A DNA stretch of 64,000 nt from Undaria pinnatifida (lineage: Eukaryota; Sar; Phaeophyceae; Laminariales; Alariaceae): positions 11,167,715 through 11,231,714 of the forward strand of contig JABAKD010000030.1 in the NCBI GenBank assembly GCA_012845835.1, read 5' to 3'. The translations under genes were made by a program, and so were the position numbers. Of this stretch, positions 8,640 to 18,773 are shown one piece after another. The notes under the pieces are model-generated. The model worked only from the letters and a program-made list of their open reading frames with translations, was not told the origin of the DNA and did no database searches. The stretch's first letter is position 1. Each line of letters opens with the position of its first letter.

Positions 8640-10215
8640 AGCATTTACGACTGAGGAGAAAGACTTGTGCATTTCTCTTTTCGATGGGAGGTTGAGGTTT
8701 GAAGGTGATGGATCCAGTTACTCCGGATTCGCTTACAGGATAGAGCCAGACAACGGCTATGTGCCGTTCCCTCTTGAAACCCCCAACCCTCCCGAGACTT
8801 GTGTTGAAGATAGTTGCGATCTTCCCCTTGCTTTTCCCGTGCTTGCACCCGGTAGTATCGCGTCTACTGAGACTAGGGTAGACATCAACGTTTTTCACTG
8901 CGTGCACAAGGACACTCGAATGAACTACTGTTGCGAGAGACCGCAAAATCACTCGGTCTAGAACTGGTAGGAAAACTTAAGCCCTGTACGGGATGCTCTA
9001 TGGCAAAAGGCTACCGCAAGCCTATCCTTAACACCACTAAATCACGCGCGACAGAGAAGTTGGGGAGAGTTTTTGTTGACCTCAGCGGACATAAGAGAAC
9101 ACCTTCCCTGACGGGTGCGCGGTATGTCATGCTTGTGAAGGATGACTACTGTCGCCACGCGTGGGTATATTTTCTGAAGCATAAATCGGATTCAGGAGAC
9201 GCATTTAGGAAGTTTTTGGCTGACGCGCGCGCCGACGGAGTACCCTCCAAAGTTGAGATTGTAAGGTCTGACAACGGGGGGGAGTTTTTCCGTGGTGAGT
9301 TTGGAGAGGTGTGTCAACAGTATTGCATCAAGCAGGAATTCACCAATGCCGATAGCCCTCAGCAGAACGGTGTAGTAGAGAGAGCACTAGGTATCATCCA
9401 GAAACGCGGGACTCGCCGCATGCATCCAAGCACCCATCATATTTCGTCACATTCAACTACCGCCGACTAAATCCCTGTGGGCGGAAGCGGTGCACTGGGC
9501 TTTTGACGCCCTGAACCACACCGTAACCACTGCAAACCCCGGGAACCGGTCGCCGCACAAAATGTGGTACGGAACTGCCGCACCTGCTTCACCGCACCCG
9601 TTCCTTCGCCCAGCGTACTGTCGCTGGAAACGCCCATCGAAGTCGCACCCCCACGCCGCAAGCTACTTTTACCTCGGGCAGGGCATCGACCACCCAAGTG
9701 ACTCCTTGCGGATGCTCACGCGGGCGAACAAGGTGGTGGAAACAAGGGACGTGACCTGGGAGGCAACGCTTAGTACAGGAGCGCCGTCACCCCCGCTGCC
9801 GGAGATGCCGGAGCACGGAGGGACCGTGGACCTAGAAGAAGCACCTGAGCCGGAACGGACGGATGTCTATGAATCCGCCCCGACGACTCCACTGCCGGTA
9901 CTGGGGAGGGGAATTTCTCACCAACTCCGTGCGGTGTCTCCGATGACGCAAGCTGGCGGCGATTCGCAAGCCGAAAATGAGGAGCTGAACGATTCATCAA
10001 CGGTCAGCAGCGAACCGCCCAAAAGCGACACTTCATCTCGAGATGACGACGATGCGTCCTCTTCTGACGATGGAGCTTCGACCCCGACTGCTATCCGGAC
10101 TGCTGCGCGCCAACTTGGAGCGCATATGTCAGGACCAGGCGATGATAAGAGATTCGGGAGGGAAGTACGAGAGCACAGACCAGAGCGCTCAACCGGGAAG
10201 CGGCAACGGGGCTGA
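8640..10215 (+). pseudogene. copia integrase, frameshifted
   Basis: The segment starts with the pre-integrase region, including the HHCC zinc ligands (FHCVHKDTRMNY ... CTGCSMAKG); the frame changes near 8925 in the middle of this motif. The catalytic core follows: D in FVDLSG (9078), D in RSDNGGEF (9270) and E in NGVVERALG (9378), a D-D-35-E spacing. Another frame change near 9410-9470 precedes the C-terminal domain (HWAFDALNHTV ... MLTRANKVVETRDVTW, ending near 9770). An acidic linker follows to 10215. All catalytic residues are present, but the frame is broken. Confidence 0.88.
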
Positions 10216-11875
10216 TCGGTATGATCGGACCCTCATATTCCATGCGCTACTGGCGGCGCAAGACACAGGCGGTGAACCTACTCGGTTGCCGGATTGCCTC
10301 CTCAAGGAGGCGGAACCGGAACCGACGTCTTACTCCGCGGCGCGTTCTTCAATCCACTCTGGCGTTTGTGTGGAGTCGATGCAAGCGGAATTTGATGGAT
10401 TGGAGGCCGCTGACACTTTCACTGAGATTTCCGAAGTTCCGGCGGGTGGCAATATTGTGGAATCAAAGTGGCTCTTGAAGTGGAAGGGCGACGAGCATGG
10501 CATGATCGATAGAGCTAAGGCGAGATTGGTAGCTAAGGGCTATAGTCAGGTAGAGGGAGTTGACTACTTTGATACGTTTGCCCCTACTGCATCAACCACG
10601 TCTAACCGCATCGTAGCAGCACTGACATGCAAACGTGACTGGGACTTGAGGCACTTGGACGTTGACCAGGCCTTTATTCAGTCAGAGTTGGATACCGAAA
10701 TTTTCTTCAGATTGCCCCCTGGGTTTGGGCGGTTATCGGGTAAGGTAGTCCGACTCAACAAAGCCCTTCATGGGCTGAAGCAGAGTGGTCGCTCGTGGTA
10801 TAAGCTACTGTCGTCAACCTTGGTTGAGTGTGGTTTTGAGCAGTGCTTGGTAGACCCGTGCGTGTTTCGACTGATGGTGAATGACGAAGTTGCAGCGATG
10901 CTGGTGGTCCACGTGGACGACATCAAGATCGCGGCCACCAAGGAAATCACGGATTCAGCAGTGGCGGATCTCAACAAGAGATTCCCTACGAAACATCTTG
11001 GCGAGGTTACGTGGTACATGGGTAGCGAGTACAAGAGAGGTCGTGAGAAGGCGACCTTGGAGATTTCGCAGACCCAGTTTATTCGAAATGCTGTCGAACG
11101 TTTCGGAATCACAAAAACCAGCCCCATCCCCGCTTCTCCGTCGTTGGACCTCAGACACGTGAGTGATGAGGACCCTGCGGTGGACGCGAGATACCGCGAA
11201 ATGGTGGGGAGTCTGATGTGGATTGCGAATCAGACGAGGCCGGACATCGCGAACGCAATACGGGCGGTTGCGAGGTTTTCTCATTACCCTAAGGAGGTAC
11301 ATGTTAAGGCGGCTAGGAAGATAATAGAGCACCTGAGCGCTACGGCTCACTTAGGTCTGACGTTCAGGAAGGACAATAAACTAGAGGAAGTGCAGTTGGA
11401 TTACGACTTGGAGACGTACGTGGACGCGGACTACGCCCACAAGGCCGACGATAGGCGTTCGGTCTCTGGCGTGGCTGTCTGTTGCGGGGGTACACTTGTG
11501 TCGTGGTTTTCTAGGACGCAGAAATGCGTCACCCTATCAACTACCGAGGCGGAGTACGTAGCCATGGCCGACGGGGTGAAGGAAGCCCTTTACGTGATAG
11601 GAGTGTTGGTTTTCCTGATGCCCAGCCTGGGGTCGCCGTGTATTGGAGTGTTTGAAGACTACAAAGGGGCGATAGACTTGGCCAAAAACCCATTGAGCTC
11701 ATCTAACAGTAAGCACATCGATGTACGGTACCATTGTCTGCGCGAGTTGGTGGGGACGGGAGACTTGTCGGTTAAGTATCTCCGGACGAACGACCAGCAT
11801 GCGGACATTCTCACAAAGGCTATTGGCAAAGAGAGTTTTGAGGAACACCGCGATTTTCTGTTAGAGATACAGTAA
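10150..11875 (+). pseudogene. copia reverse transcriptase and RNase H
   Basis: A single open frame covers the whole RT-RH region to a TAA near 11873-11875. The RT shows KWLLKWKGDEHG, KARLVAKGYSQVEGVDYFDTF, LRHLDVDQAFIQSEL and KALHGLKQSGRSWY. The active site reads VHVDD (10907-10921), with His in place of the usual Tyr of YVDD. RNase H shows the D of VDADYAHK, the E of TTEAEY and the D of HIDVRYH; the EDN-type motif reads EDYKGA. The frame is intact, unlike the upstream Gag and integrase parts, so late decay or sequence error upstream is possible. Confidence 0.93.
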
Positions 11876-11932
11876 TTTGTTATTTGTGGATGGTGTTTGA
11901 TTTTATCGAGGCTTGTTAGTTGATCCAGCGCC

Positions 11933-11940
11933 AGGGAGGG
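11933..11940 (+). other. Polypurine tract of the copia element
   Basis: AGGGAGGG lies directly before the 3' LTR, the expected position for plus-strand priming. Confidence 0.7.
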
Positions 11941-12309
11941 TGTTCGATGTAGCTTGTCTCAACGAACAGCCTAGCAATAAGTTACGGTTACATACGTTGT
12001 GTCACGGAGGTAAGTCACAGGGATCGTCTCGTGGTATCACCCACGAGCAGTCCCACGGGTATGTACGAGTAGGCACTATGCGAGGAGGTTTAGGTATTTG
12101 ACTACGAGTGGTTGTTCATGGGCTGTGGAGAGTTGACCCACATGACCCACTCCACCTTTCCCCCTGCATTCGTCTACCCCTTTCCGGGCCGACATAATAA
12201 AGACATCTTAAACTATCTTTTACACACTGCGTGTTGCAGTGCCTCGCTCACAGCCTAGTGTGGCTGTTGGGAGCTTATCCATCCATCGCATATCAGCGCT
12301 AATTGAACA
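11941..12309 (+). repeat. 3' LTR of the copia element
   Basis: 369 bp with the same ends as the 5' LTR and about ten substitutions by eye. AATAAA lies at 12196-12201. It is followed by the target-site duplication GCCTG (12310-12314). Confidence 0.95.
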
Positions 12310-12440
12310 GCCTGTCATAGTCAGCCTTGTACAGGCTCCACGTCATGCAACCGTAAAGCAGTGTCTCAATCACCTCAGCTTTAAGCAACCGCACCTTCAA
12401 CCGTAAGCGCACACCCGGGCGATCATAGATTTCATCTTGT
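12310..12440 (-). pseudogene. Non-LTR retrotransposon RT, 5' part of the split copy
   Basis: The minus strand reads EIYDRPGVRLRLKVRLL, then AEVIETLLYGCMTW and LYKADYDR, the usual LINE segment just before the RRRHHR-type region. It continues across the copia element into 6225-6617. Confidence 0.7.
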
Positions 12441-13189
12441 ACCTCTAAAGACGCCGCGTTATTTCAATATAATATGTGTGTACGAGTACTTCTTGTTACC
12501 TGGTACCCTGAGCTCGAGTCTTGCATATATAATATACTTTGATTTGGATATCTGGCTTGTATTTAATAGGAAATATGCGCGGTTGTGGCGAGAGACAAAA
12601 AATATATGTATATATATATCATACTTACACCAAACTTTAAAATACGTTCTATAGAAGAGTCGTGGTACCGGAAGGTGAGAGGGAAGGGACGCAGAGGTAT
12701 CAGCTTCGCTTGGAGACAGCACCGGTTCATCTTTGTCGATTTGTTATTATTATTGGCGTTGAGCTATGGGAAGCTCGAGAAGACAGGAAAGGAGGAGAAG
12801 GAGTGAGAGCATGGGGGTGGGGTGAGGCTCACAGAGTTCCTTTCCCCCCCCCAGCGTTGCTGCTGTGCTCTCTTCTGGACCTTTATCTATGGAACGTACA
12901 AGGAACGTTCTCGTAGATGTACTATATTCCCATGAGCGCTTAACGCGCTTACTTCTACCAATCTTGTCCAGAGGAGGAACGTTCCATTACCGAGAACGCT
13001 CTTGTGGTATAAGCTAGCTAGATTCTACGGGTTGTCCGCTCCACCCAGAATAGTCCGTTTAAGATAATTCTTCTTGTGGCCAATAGACCAGGGCTCTGCG
13101 GACTATCTTACCGAATCTATTGCCAGCTATACTGACACTCTATTACAGTCCCCGGCGATTTAGACGTTACGTACAGCTGCTATACACAG
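12441..13189. other. Gene-free interval
   Basis: AT-rich sequence with short TA repeats (12602-12620) and C-runs near 12845. GGAACGTTC-like palindromes occur near 12893-12990. No gene supported. Confidence 0.4.
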
Positions 13190-13345
13190 TTTTTTTTTTT
13201 TTTTTTCTCACACATTTACTTTCCAGCTTCTGGACAAGCCGTGGTCACAGGTGTCGTCTTTTGTCCCCCCCGGTTGTTGCCTTTAGTTTTTATCGCGCGC
13301 ATAGGGTTCAGCAATCCCACTGCTCGTCGATTTTTCATAGTGTTG
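13190..13345 (+). repeat. Dispersed repeat W, copy 1
   Basis: A T-run, then CTTTCCAGCTTCTGGACAAG, CCGTGGTCACAGGTGTCG, a C-run and GGTTCAGCAATCCCACTGCTC. It matches 52413-52570 (plus) and 33385-33540 (minus). The homopolymer T/A end suggests a retroposed sequence (inference). Confidence 0.65.
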
Positions 13346-13377
13346 CTCATTCATGCTCTCGCGCTTCCCGCAAGTAA

Positions 13378-13675
13378 AAAATTAAACGTCTTCTTCTTTT
13401 TCAACGTGTTGTAATGGAGTGCCCTCTGTCACGGAACGCCGAGTGGGGGATGCGTGGTTGGTCGGTGTTGGGAAGCGTGCCCCTCGTCGGTTCCGGTGTC
13501 TTTATTGGCTCTCCATTGATAGGCTCGCTGGATAGGCTCGAAGCTTATTACTCATCATTTCCCTACATAGAATGCTAAAAGACATACATAACAGGGCTAG
13601 ACGGTAGGTAGGGCAGGGTACAGTGCAGGGGTATTGCAGGGTAGTGCGATGAGGGCGGGCGTCCTGCTTGCCCCA
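13378..13675 (+). repeat. Dispersed repeat D, copy 2
   Basis: Second copy of the block at 4505-4815, same orientation, with small indels. Confidence 0.65.
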
Positions 13676-13773
13676 TTATCGCAGAGATACACGATATTAT
13701 GTTTTTTCAACCATTTGACCCCAATGACATCATTAGGGGGCATTAATCGGTACATTTCCTACCTGATACGAGT

Positions 13774-14031
13774 ATGGGTTAGGGTTAGGGTTAGGTTTAG
13801 GATGGGTTAGGGTTAGGGTTAGGGTTAGGATGGGTTAGGGTTAGGATGGGTTAGGGTTAGGGTTAGGGTTAGGATGGGTTAGGGTTGGGTTAGGGTTAGG
13901 TAAGGGTTAGGGTTAGGGTTAGGGTTAGGAGTTAGGGTTAGGTTTAGGGTTAGGATGGGTTAGGGTTGGGTTAGGGTTAGGTAAGGGTTAGGGTTAGGGT
14001 TAGGGTTAGGGTTAGGGTTAGGGTTAGGGTC
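13774..14031 (+). repeat. Interstitial telomere-like (TTAGGG)n array
   Basis: About 258 bp of TTAGGG units interrupted by variants such as TTAGGATGGG, TTTAGG and GTAAGGG. The last 50 or so bases are the purest. Unique sequence continues on both sides, so this is not a chromosome end. Confidence 0.93.
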
Positions 14032-14385
14032 AGTTCCATCCATTGTGAAAAACACAACATTGTAGGACACCCCATCATCGTCACCTACATTATGGCCCAT
14101 CTATGATGGCCTTGACGTGAATGTGACATCTACTGTGGTCACGTGGTTTCACCTCAACCATGACATGGTTTCACGTTGAATCTATAAACTATCCTTCTAC
14201 GGAGGGCACTCCATTGCAAAATTTAGGCCACCCTGACTGAATAGTCGTAGATGCAGATCACCTGGCAATCAAAGGTATTAAACCCTCTTATATATGACAT
14301 GGCATGTGGCGTGTATCAGCTCTTAGCTGGTGTGCGCTCGTAGGCTCGCTTTCGGATGACCCGATGAAGACACAGCCCATATTAC
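14032..14385. other. Gene-free interval next to the telomere-like array
   Basis: Mixed sequence with several imperfect GTGGTCACGTGGTTTCAC-like repeats near 14140-14190. No gene or known repeat recognised. Confidence 0.35.
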
Positions 14386-15005
14386 AAAAATAAAAATACA
14401 CTCCAGCTGTGAGATCAAGGGTTTTGTCGAAACTCATCTTTGCAAGCTGTGTGTGATACTCCGATCGTGCGCATTACGGGTTGTGTGTCCTCATTAAGGA
14501 TATAGGTCGGCGACTCCCCTTGCAACTACAGTGTAGCTATCCGGGTCAACAGGGTGATGTTAGTCAGTCTGTGCGCGGAAACTATAACAAAACCCGTTTT
14601 TGAGGGGGACAAATTCGGACAGGTGTGGAAGGAATTGCATCAGTTTATCAAGTGAATCCTGTAAGTCGAATAACCGGTGAGGGGAGGGCGGGATTTTTAA
14701 GGACGTGGGGGCCTGAGTTTGATCAAGAGGTGGGGGGGACGGGCGGGGCAGCTCAATCTGTGCGTGGAAACTATAAATTCTAGCCTGTAAGTCGTACAAC
14801 CAGTGAGGGGAGGGCGGAACGTTCGAGGGGGTGGGGGTGGGGGCGGGGGTGGGGGTGGGAAGGGGCGGGGGCAGAAAGGGTTTTTTAGCCAACATCTTTT
14901 GGTCGCATAGATGTAGGGGTTTGCTATACGCGTGGTGCTAGGTCTAGGCGATGGTGCGGGTGGTGGGGAAAGAGGGGGGGAGGGAGGGGGGGGGGGGGAT
15001 GAATG
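14386..15005 (+). repeat. G-run modular repeat (F-family), single arm
   Basis: It starts with the family end (ACACTCCAGCTGTGAGATC, then CATCTTTGCAAGCTGTGTG). The conserved block CTCATTAAGGATATAGGTCG ... GTCAACAGGGTGATG follows, then modules separated by G-runs to about 15000. It is the same order as 23345-23860 and 50460-51060. Confidence 0.75.
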
Positions 15006-15534
15006 AAAGCCAGCCTATATATATGAGTTGAGGAAAACGAAGGCCACGGTTAGGCAAACCTGTACGAGCAGAGAGCTCCATTAGAGAAGTGTTGTTCGGC
15101 GACCCCAGGCCGATATATATTCTGATTGGTGAATAATTTGCTCAGCAGATGAGAGCTGATGGTGAGCAAAGAGGAGTGGGCACATGCGGGCGATGCGCCT
15201 GTGCGTCGCTCGTAGCTCAAAGACAAGAACCCTCAAAAATCCGTGCAAACAAAAATAATAGGACCCTTGAAATGGACCCTCGACCAACGGTGGTATTAAC
15301 CCATATAATTCGAGGGTACGAATAAAAAACAAACAACAAGCTATGACTCCAAGAGGCAAAAGATCCCAATACGAGATCCTACAGAGCCTTGTTGTTTAAC
15401 AACTCGTATCTCAGGGTATGTGATCGCATGACCCTACGTAGCCTATCCTCTTACTTCAGCAACAACAGTTAACTCGTATCTTAAATATCTTGCCACCGCT
15501 TCCAAGAGGGACACCGAAGACTGTCATATCCCTC
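15006..15534. other. Gene-free interval
   Basis: No gene or recognised repeat. The sequence has ordinary composition. Confidence 0.35.
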
Positions 15535-16146
15535 TCAACGTCTACCAGTACGTACTACATGTTCTTCTGATGAGGATGCTCCTCCAGCTCCCGTCGATGA
15601 CGCTCCGGCTGTTGTCGATGACTTTTCCTCTTCCAAAAGGTTGTTCTCGTAGTAGTGTAGCATGACCTGGACTAGCGCACAAAAGCGCTCCGTCTGAGTA
15701 ACAATGGTTTTCTCGGGCGTGATGTCCGGGATTTGCGCATATTGGTGCTCAGTCTCCGTGACAGTAGCATCTTCAGGCGTGTTGTTTCCGCCTGTTGATG
15801 TGCACTCATTTTGGGTGGCATGATTCTGTCCATACCGCGCGGACACCCTCTTCAGTTGGGGCGTTACCGTCGTGGTGTGCTCCATGGCTATGCTGGAGTT
15901 GGTGCAGAATTCTTGGGTCTCTGTGAAGGTGCAATCGCCTCGATTGGCGTCGTTGCTTGTCTGTGGTGCAGGAATTACAGCAGACGTTGATGACGTATCG
16001 GCCGTGCCGCCCAGGGTGGGAAGGAATACGTCGTAAGAGCATACGCCTTTGTCCTCTGGGTGTTGGGTGAGCGGAACCGAAGTCCTGCTGTCGAACTGCA
16101 AGTGGGGGTTCCCCGTCTCGAGGACAGTGCTTACCCCTGATTGCAT
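15535..16146 (-). CDS. Hypothetical 203-residue protein with a T-E-T repeat
   Basis: An open minus-strand frame runs from an ATG at 16146 (CAATGCAATCAG context) to a stop at 15535. The product is Ser/Thr-rich, acidic in places, and has no signal peptide or membrane segment. A short motif recurs about every 35-45 residues: FTETQEFC, VTETEHQYA, VTQTERFCA. I recognise no family. The start lies about 20 bp from a tRNA-like palindrome (16168-16253), so it may belong to a mobile element, or it may be an exon with a missed splice site. The length is above chance for this composition, but there is no homology support. Confidence 0.35.
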   Translation of the reverse strand: MQSGVSTVLETGNPHLQFDSRTSVPLTQHPEDKGVCSYDVFLPTLGGTADTSSTSAVIPAPQTSNDANRGDCTFTETQEFCTNSSIAMEHTTTVTPQLKRVSARYGQNHATQNECTSTGGNNTPEDATVTETEHQYAQIPDITPEKTIVTQTERFCALVQVMLHYYENNLLEEEKSSTTAGASSTGAGGASSSEEHVVRTGRR

Positions 16147-16556
16147 TGCTTTGATGGAGGAGAAGACGCTGTTGGTTATATAGCACTACCCACTGGCCCA
16201 CACGTAGTCACGTGACTCCGTGGTTCAGTGGATAGTGCTATATAACCAACCAAATGAATGTTTGGGAGTCCGCCAATTGACTCTCACCGACTTCGTCACA
16301 GGGATCTCCGGGGCTCTCTCCCCTCGCCACGCACTACCGTAGTACTCAGGAGCAAACTATCATAACCATTCACGTCTCCAGCGCGCATGCTCGCAAATAC
16401 GTTATTTCCTTTATGCTTTTCCCGGAAAAATGCGGAAATATATGAAGTCGTCGGGACTCGAACCCGCGACATATCTTTCGTTGGTTATATATAATAAGCC
16501 ACACTGGCCCACGTAGTCACGTGAATCCGTAGGCCAGTGGGTAGTGTTATAAACCC
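16147..16556. repeat. Two inverted dimers of tRNA-like heads, with a tRNA-like 3' end
   Basis: At 16168-16253 the sequence TTGGTTATATAGCACTA(C)CCACTG is followed after TCACGTGA by its near-complement CAGTGGATAGTGCTATATAACCAA. A similar, weaker palindrome lies at 16478-16556. Each arm resembles a tRNA D-arm/A-box (GTGGTTCAGTGGATAGTGC). Beside the second palindrome the minus strand reads GTCGCGGGTTCGAGTCCCGACGACTTCA (16440-16468), a good T arm with B-box and acceptor 3' strand. This suggests a tRNA-derived SINE in inverted dimer form. Confidence 0.55.
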
Positions 16557-16577
16557 TATGGCCATGCCGGCCATGCT

Positions 16578-17290
16578 ATGTTCACCGACGGCGGCGATGG
16601 TGGCCACAGAAAAGGGGCCGGCGGCGGTGCCCACGGGAAAAGTGGAGGCCGCGGCAAAGGAAAAGGTGGACGTCGGAGACGGCAAGGACGCGGCGGTAAA
16701 GGCACCAACGAGGACGGTGGTGGCTCGGCCGCGGCTGCCGGCGGTGATGGCAGAAGCGCCAAAGCCGCCGGTGGTGGTACCTCCGAGGTGAGATGCCACA
16801 GGTGTGGCAAGAAGGGCGATTGGAGGATCGACTGCGCGGAGGAGCTATGAAGCAGATGCCACGCACTGAGGCACACTGCTGATGTCTGCCCCATGTCAAA
16901 AGAGGAAGCTGTGCTGGCGGCGTCGGACGACGATGATGATAATTATTCGGTCTAGGCTTCAGCTTTCAAGGCCGGAGAGACAGGCGGGTGCAGTAATGTT
17001 TCGGGCGGAAAGGGGGAAGGGGAGTCGGCTTGGCAGGTAGGGAATGAGGCCTGGCTTTGCGATAGTGGAGCGTCTACTCACATGACGCCTTCCGCAGATG
17101 GCATGATCAACTACAGAGAGTGCAATTTGAAACTGCGCATTGCTGACGGCTCAACCCGCGCGATCGAAGGATATAGCGATATTAACTTCGTCTTTCGATC
17201 CGGAAACGGTCTCGTACAAGTAACGCTGACGAATGTTGCGCACGTGCCAGACCTCCGACACCATCTCTTTTCCCTACCCACTCTCGTGAA
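16578..17290 (+). pseudogene. Gag tail and copia-type protease of the hybrid element
   Basis: A Gly/Lys/Arg-rich stretch leads to a zinc-knuckle-like motif CHRCGKKGDWRIDC, in which the usual His is Asp. The frame then changes (TGA near 16848). A second Cys/His stretch (HTADVCP) and an acidic spacer follow. The protease core reads WLCDSGASTHMT (near 17050-17085), with the catalytic DSG intact. The segment ends with VTLTNVAHVPDLRHHLFSL, typical of copia proteases. Confidence 0.8.
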
Positions 17291-18390
17291 GAACGGTCAC
17301 ACTTTTGAAGGGCGTCCCACAGAGGTTGTAGAGAAGCTCAAGTCAGAGCGTTCGATCGTGTTTCCATTGACCGGCAACCTGTACAGCCTTTACGGCTACC
17401 GGGTCGACTGCAGCACCAGGGGAGATGCCTGTGCTGTACTCGCCCCGGGAAAACTGCAAAACAAGCCCGTTGTCAACATAAACGACTACCACTGCGCGGC
17501 CGGACACTCCCACAAGGCACTGCTCCGCAAGACCGCGGAGCAGCAAGGGATCGTCCTCGAGGGAAAGCCGCGGGAGTGCAAAGAGTGCTCCATGGCGAAG
17601 TGTCTTCGCTGAGGTATCAAGCAGTTCATACACACTCGAGCAGATTAGAAGCTAGGGAGGGTTTTTGTGCATTTGAGTGGGCCTAAGGTGGTAAAGGCGC
17701 TCACGGGGCATGCGTTATACTCTGATCGTGCGCAACAACTTTTCACCGTATACGTGGGTGTACTTTATGTGCTACAAATTGGACGCCGCGGAAACTTTCA
17801 AGCACTTCCTCTTGGATACTCGTGCAGATGGCGTCCCGTCGCAGGTAGTGACCGTCTGATCCGATGGGGGCGGTGAATTTTGCGGGGGGAAGTTTGGCGA
17901 CCTGTGTAGATTGCGATGCATTAAGCAGGATTTCACCACGACCGACAGCCCCCAGTTCGATGGGGTAGCCGAGCGCGCTCTAGGTTTGATTGAGACGGCC
18001 GGCCACAATGGCGGGTCGAATCCAGGCTCGTGAGCTTTTCCCCGGAGCGCAATTACCGGCAACTGAATCGTTGTGGACTGAAGCGACGCACTGGGCGTGC
18101 GATGCTTTGAACAGCACGGCAACGTCCGCTAACCCCGCAAACAAGTCACCGTACGAGATGTGGCACGGTAAAACCCCCCCCGGCAGTGCTTTTACCTTTC
18201 CTCAAGCCTGGCTACTGCAAGGTGAAGAGGGAAAACAGGCCCCAAGCGAAAGCACAGGAGTGTGTTCACCTGGGCCCTGCGCCTAGCCACCCCCGAGACG
18301 CCGTACGAGTGCTGACCAAACACCGTACTCTGCTTATCACGCGTCATGTCACCTGGCAACGCGTGTCGCCTGCACCCCCTGTACCTGCCC
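17291..18390 (+). pseudogene. copia-type integrase of the hybrid element
   Basis: The pre-integrase zinc region is clear (YHCAAGHSHKALLRK ... CKECSMAK, to about 17610). The core is heavily damaged. The first catalytic Asp region reads VFVHLSG, with His at 17670-17672 in place of Asp. The second Asp (SDGGGEF, 17863) and the Glu (GVAERALG, 17971) keep the 35-residue spacing, although a TGA lies just before the second Asp. The C-terminal domain follows with frame changes near 18000 and 18195 and ends RDAVRVLTKHRTLLITRHVTW at about 18357. This tail corresponds to MLTRANKVVETRDVTW of the copia element at 9.7 kb, so the integrase is of copia type. Confidence 0.82.
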
Positions 18391-18773
18391 AGATGCATGA
18401 CTCCCTGTACCAGGAGGAGGGGGGGTCCAAGGTCGACGACGAGAGCACGTCAGATCGAGGTGGGGGGAGGGTGATGGACGAGCAGGACGAGGGTCTGGCT
18501 CGCCTGACCGACCTCGACGTGACGTTGGGGTTTGATCTGCACGTGTTCTTGCGTGCGCGCTCACAGGAGACACCTGCTGCCGGCGATGCCGGCGATCTGC
18601 ACGCGTGCTTGCAGGAGCGTTCACAGGTGGTCGCCGACGCCCCACTTTTGCGCATCCCGCTGGGTGCCTTGCAACACCCCATCAAGGCTGTGGGTCCCCA
18701 CCCTGGTTAGACTTCGGACAGACAGGTCTCTGCGGTCGCGAGCCCGACGGACGCGGAGGGGATAGCTCCCACC
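18391..18773 (+). pseudogene. Linker joining copia-type integrase to gypsy-type RT
   Basis: Same frame as both neighbours. It contains two imperfect repeats of about 75 bp (DLHVFLRARSQ and DLHACLQERSQ) and one in-frame TAG (18708-18710). After the stop the frame stays open into the RT. The Pro-rich end (TVPPPSPTL) leads into MKRLNPAQR. Confidence 0.7.

Larger units (their letters stand above)
6618..12309 (+). mobile_element. Ty1/copia LTR retrotransposon, full length, frame-broken
   Basis: This 5,692-bp element has two 369-bp LTRs (6618-6986 and 11941-12309), each starting TGTTCGAT and ending TTGAACA. The flanking 5-bp duplication is GCCTG (6613-6617 and 12310-12314). By eye the LTRs differ at about 10 of 369 positions (roughly 97% identity). 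A polypurine tract AGGGAGGG abuts the 3' LTR (11933-11940). The internal order is Gag, zinc knuckle, protease, integrase, RT, RNase H, which is the Ty1/copia order. About six frame changes break the polyprotein. I could not identify a primer-binding site after the 5' LTR. It sits inside an older LINE copy. Confidence 0.95.

Noticed and set aside
13774-14031. A true chromosome end
   Set aside because: Non-telomeric sequence continues for more than 13 kb on both sides and the array has degenerate units.
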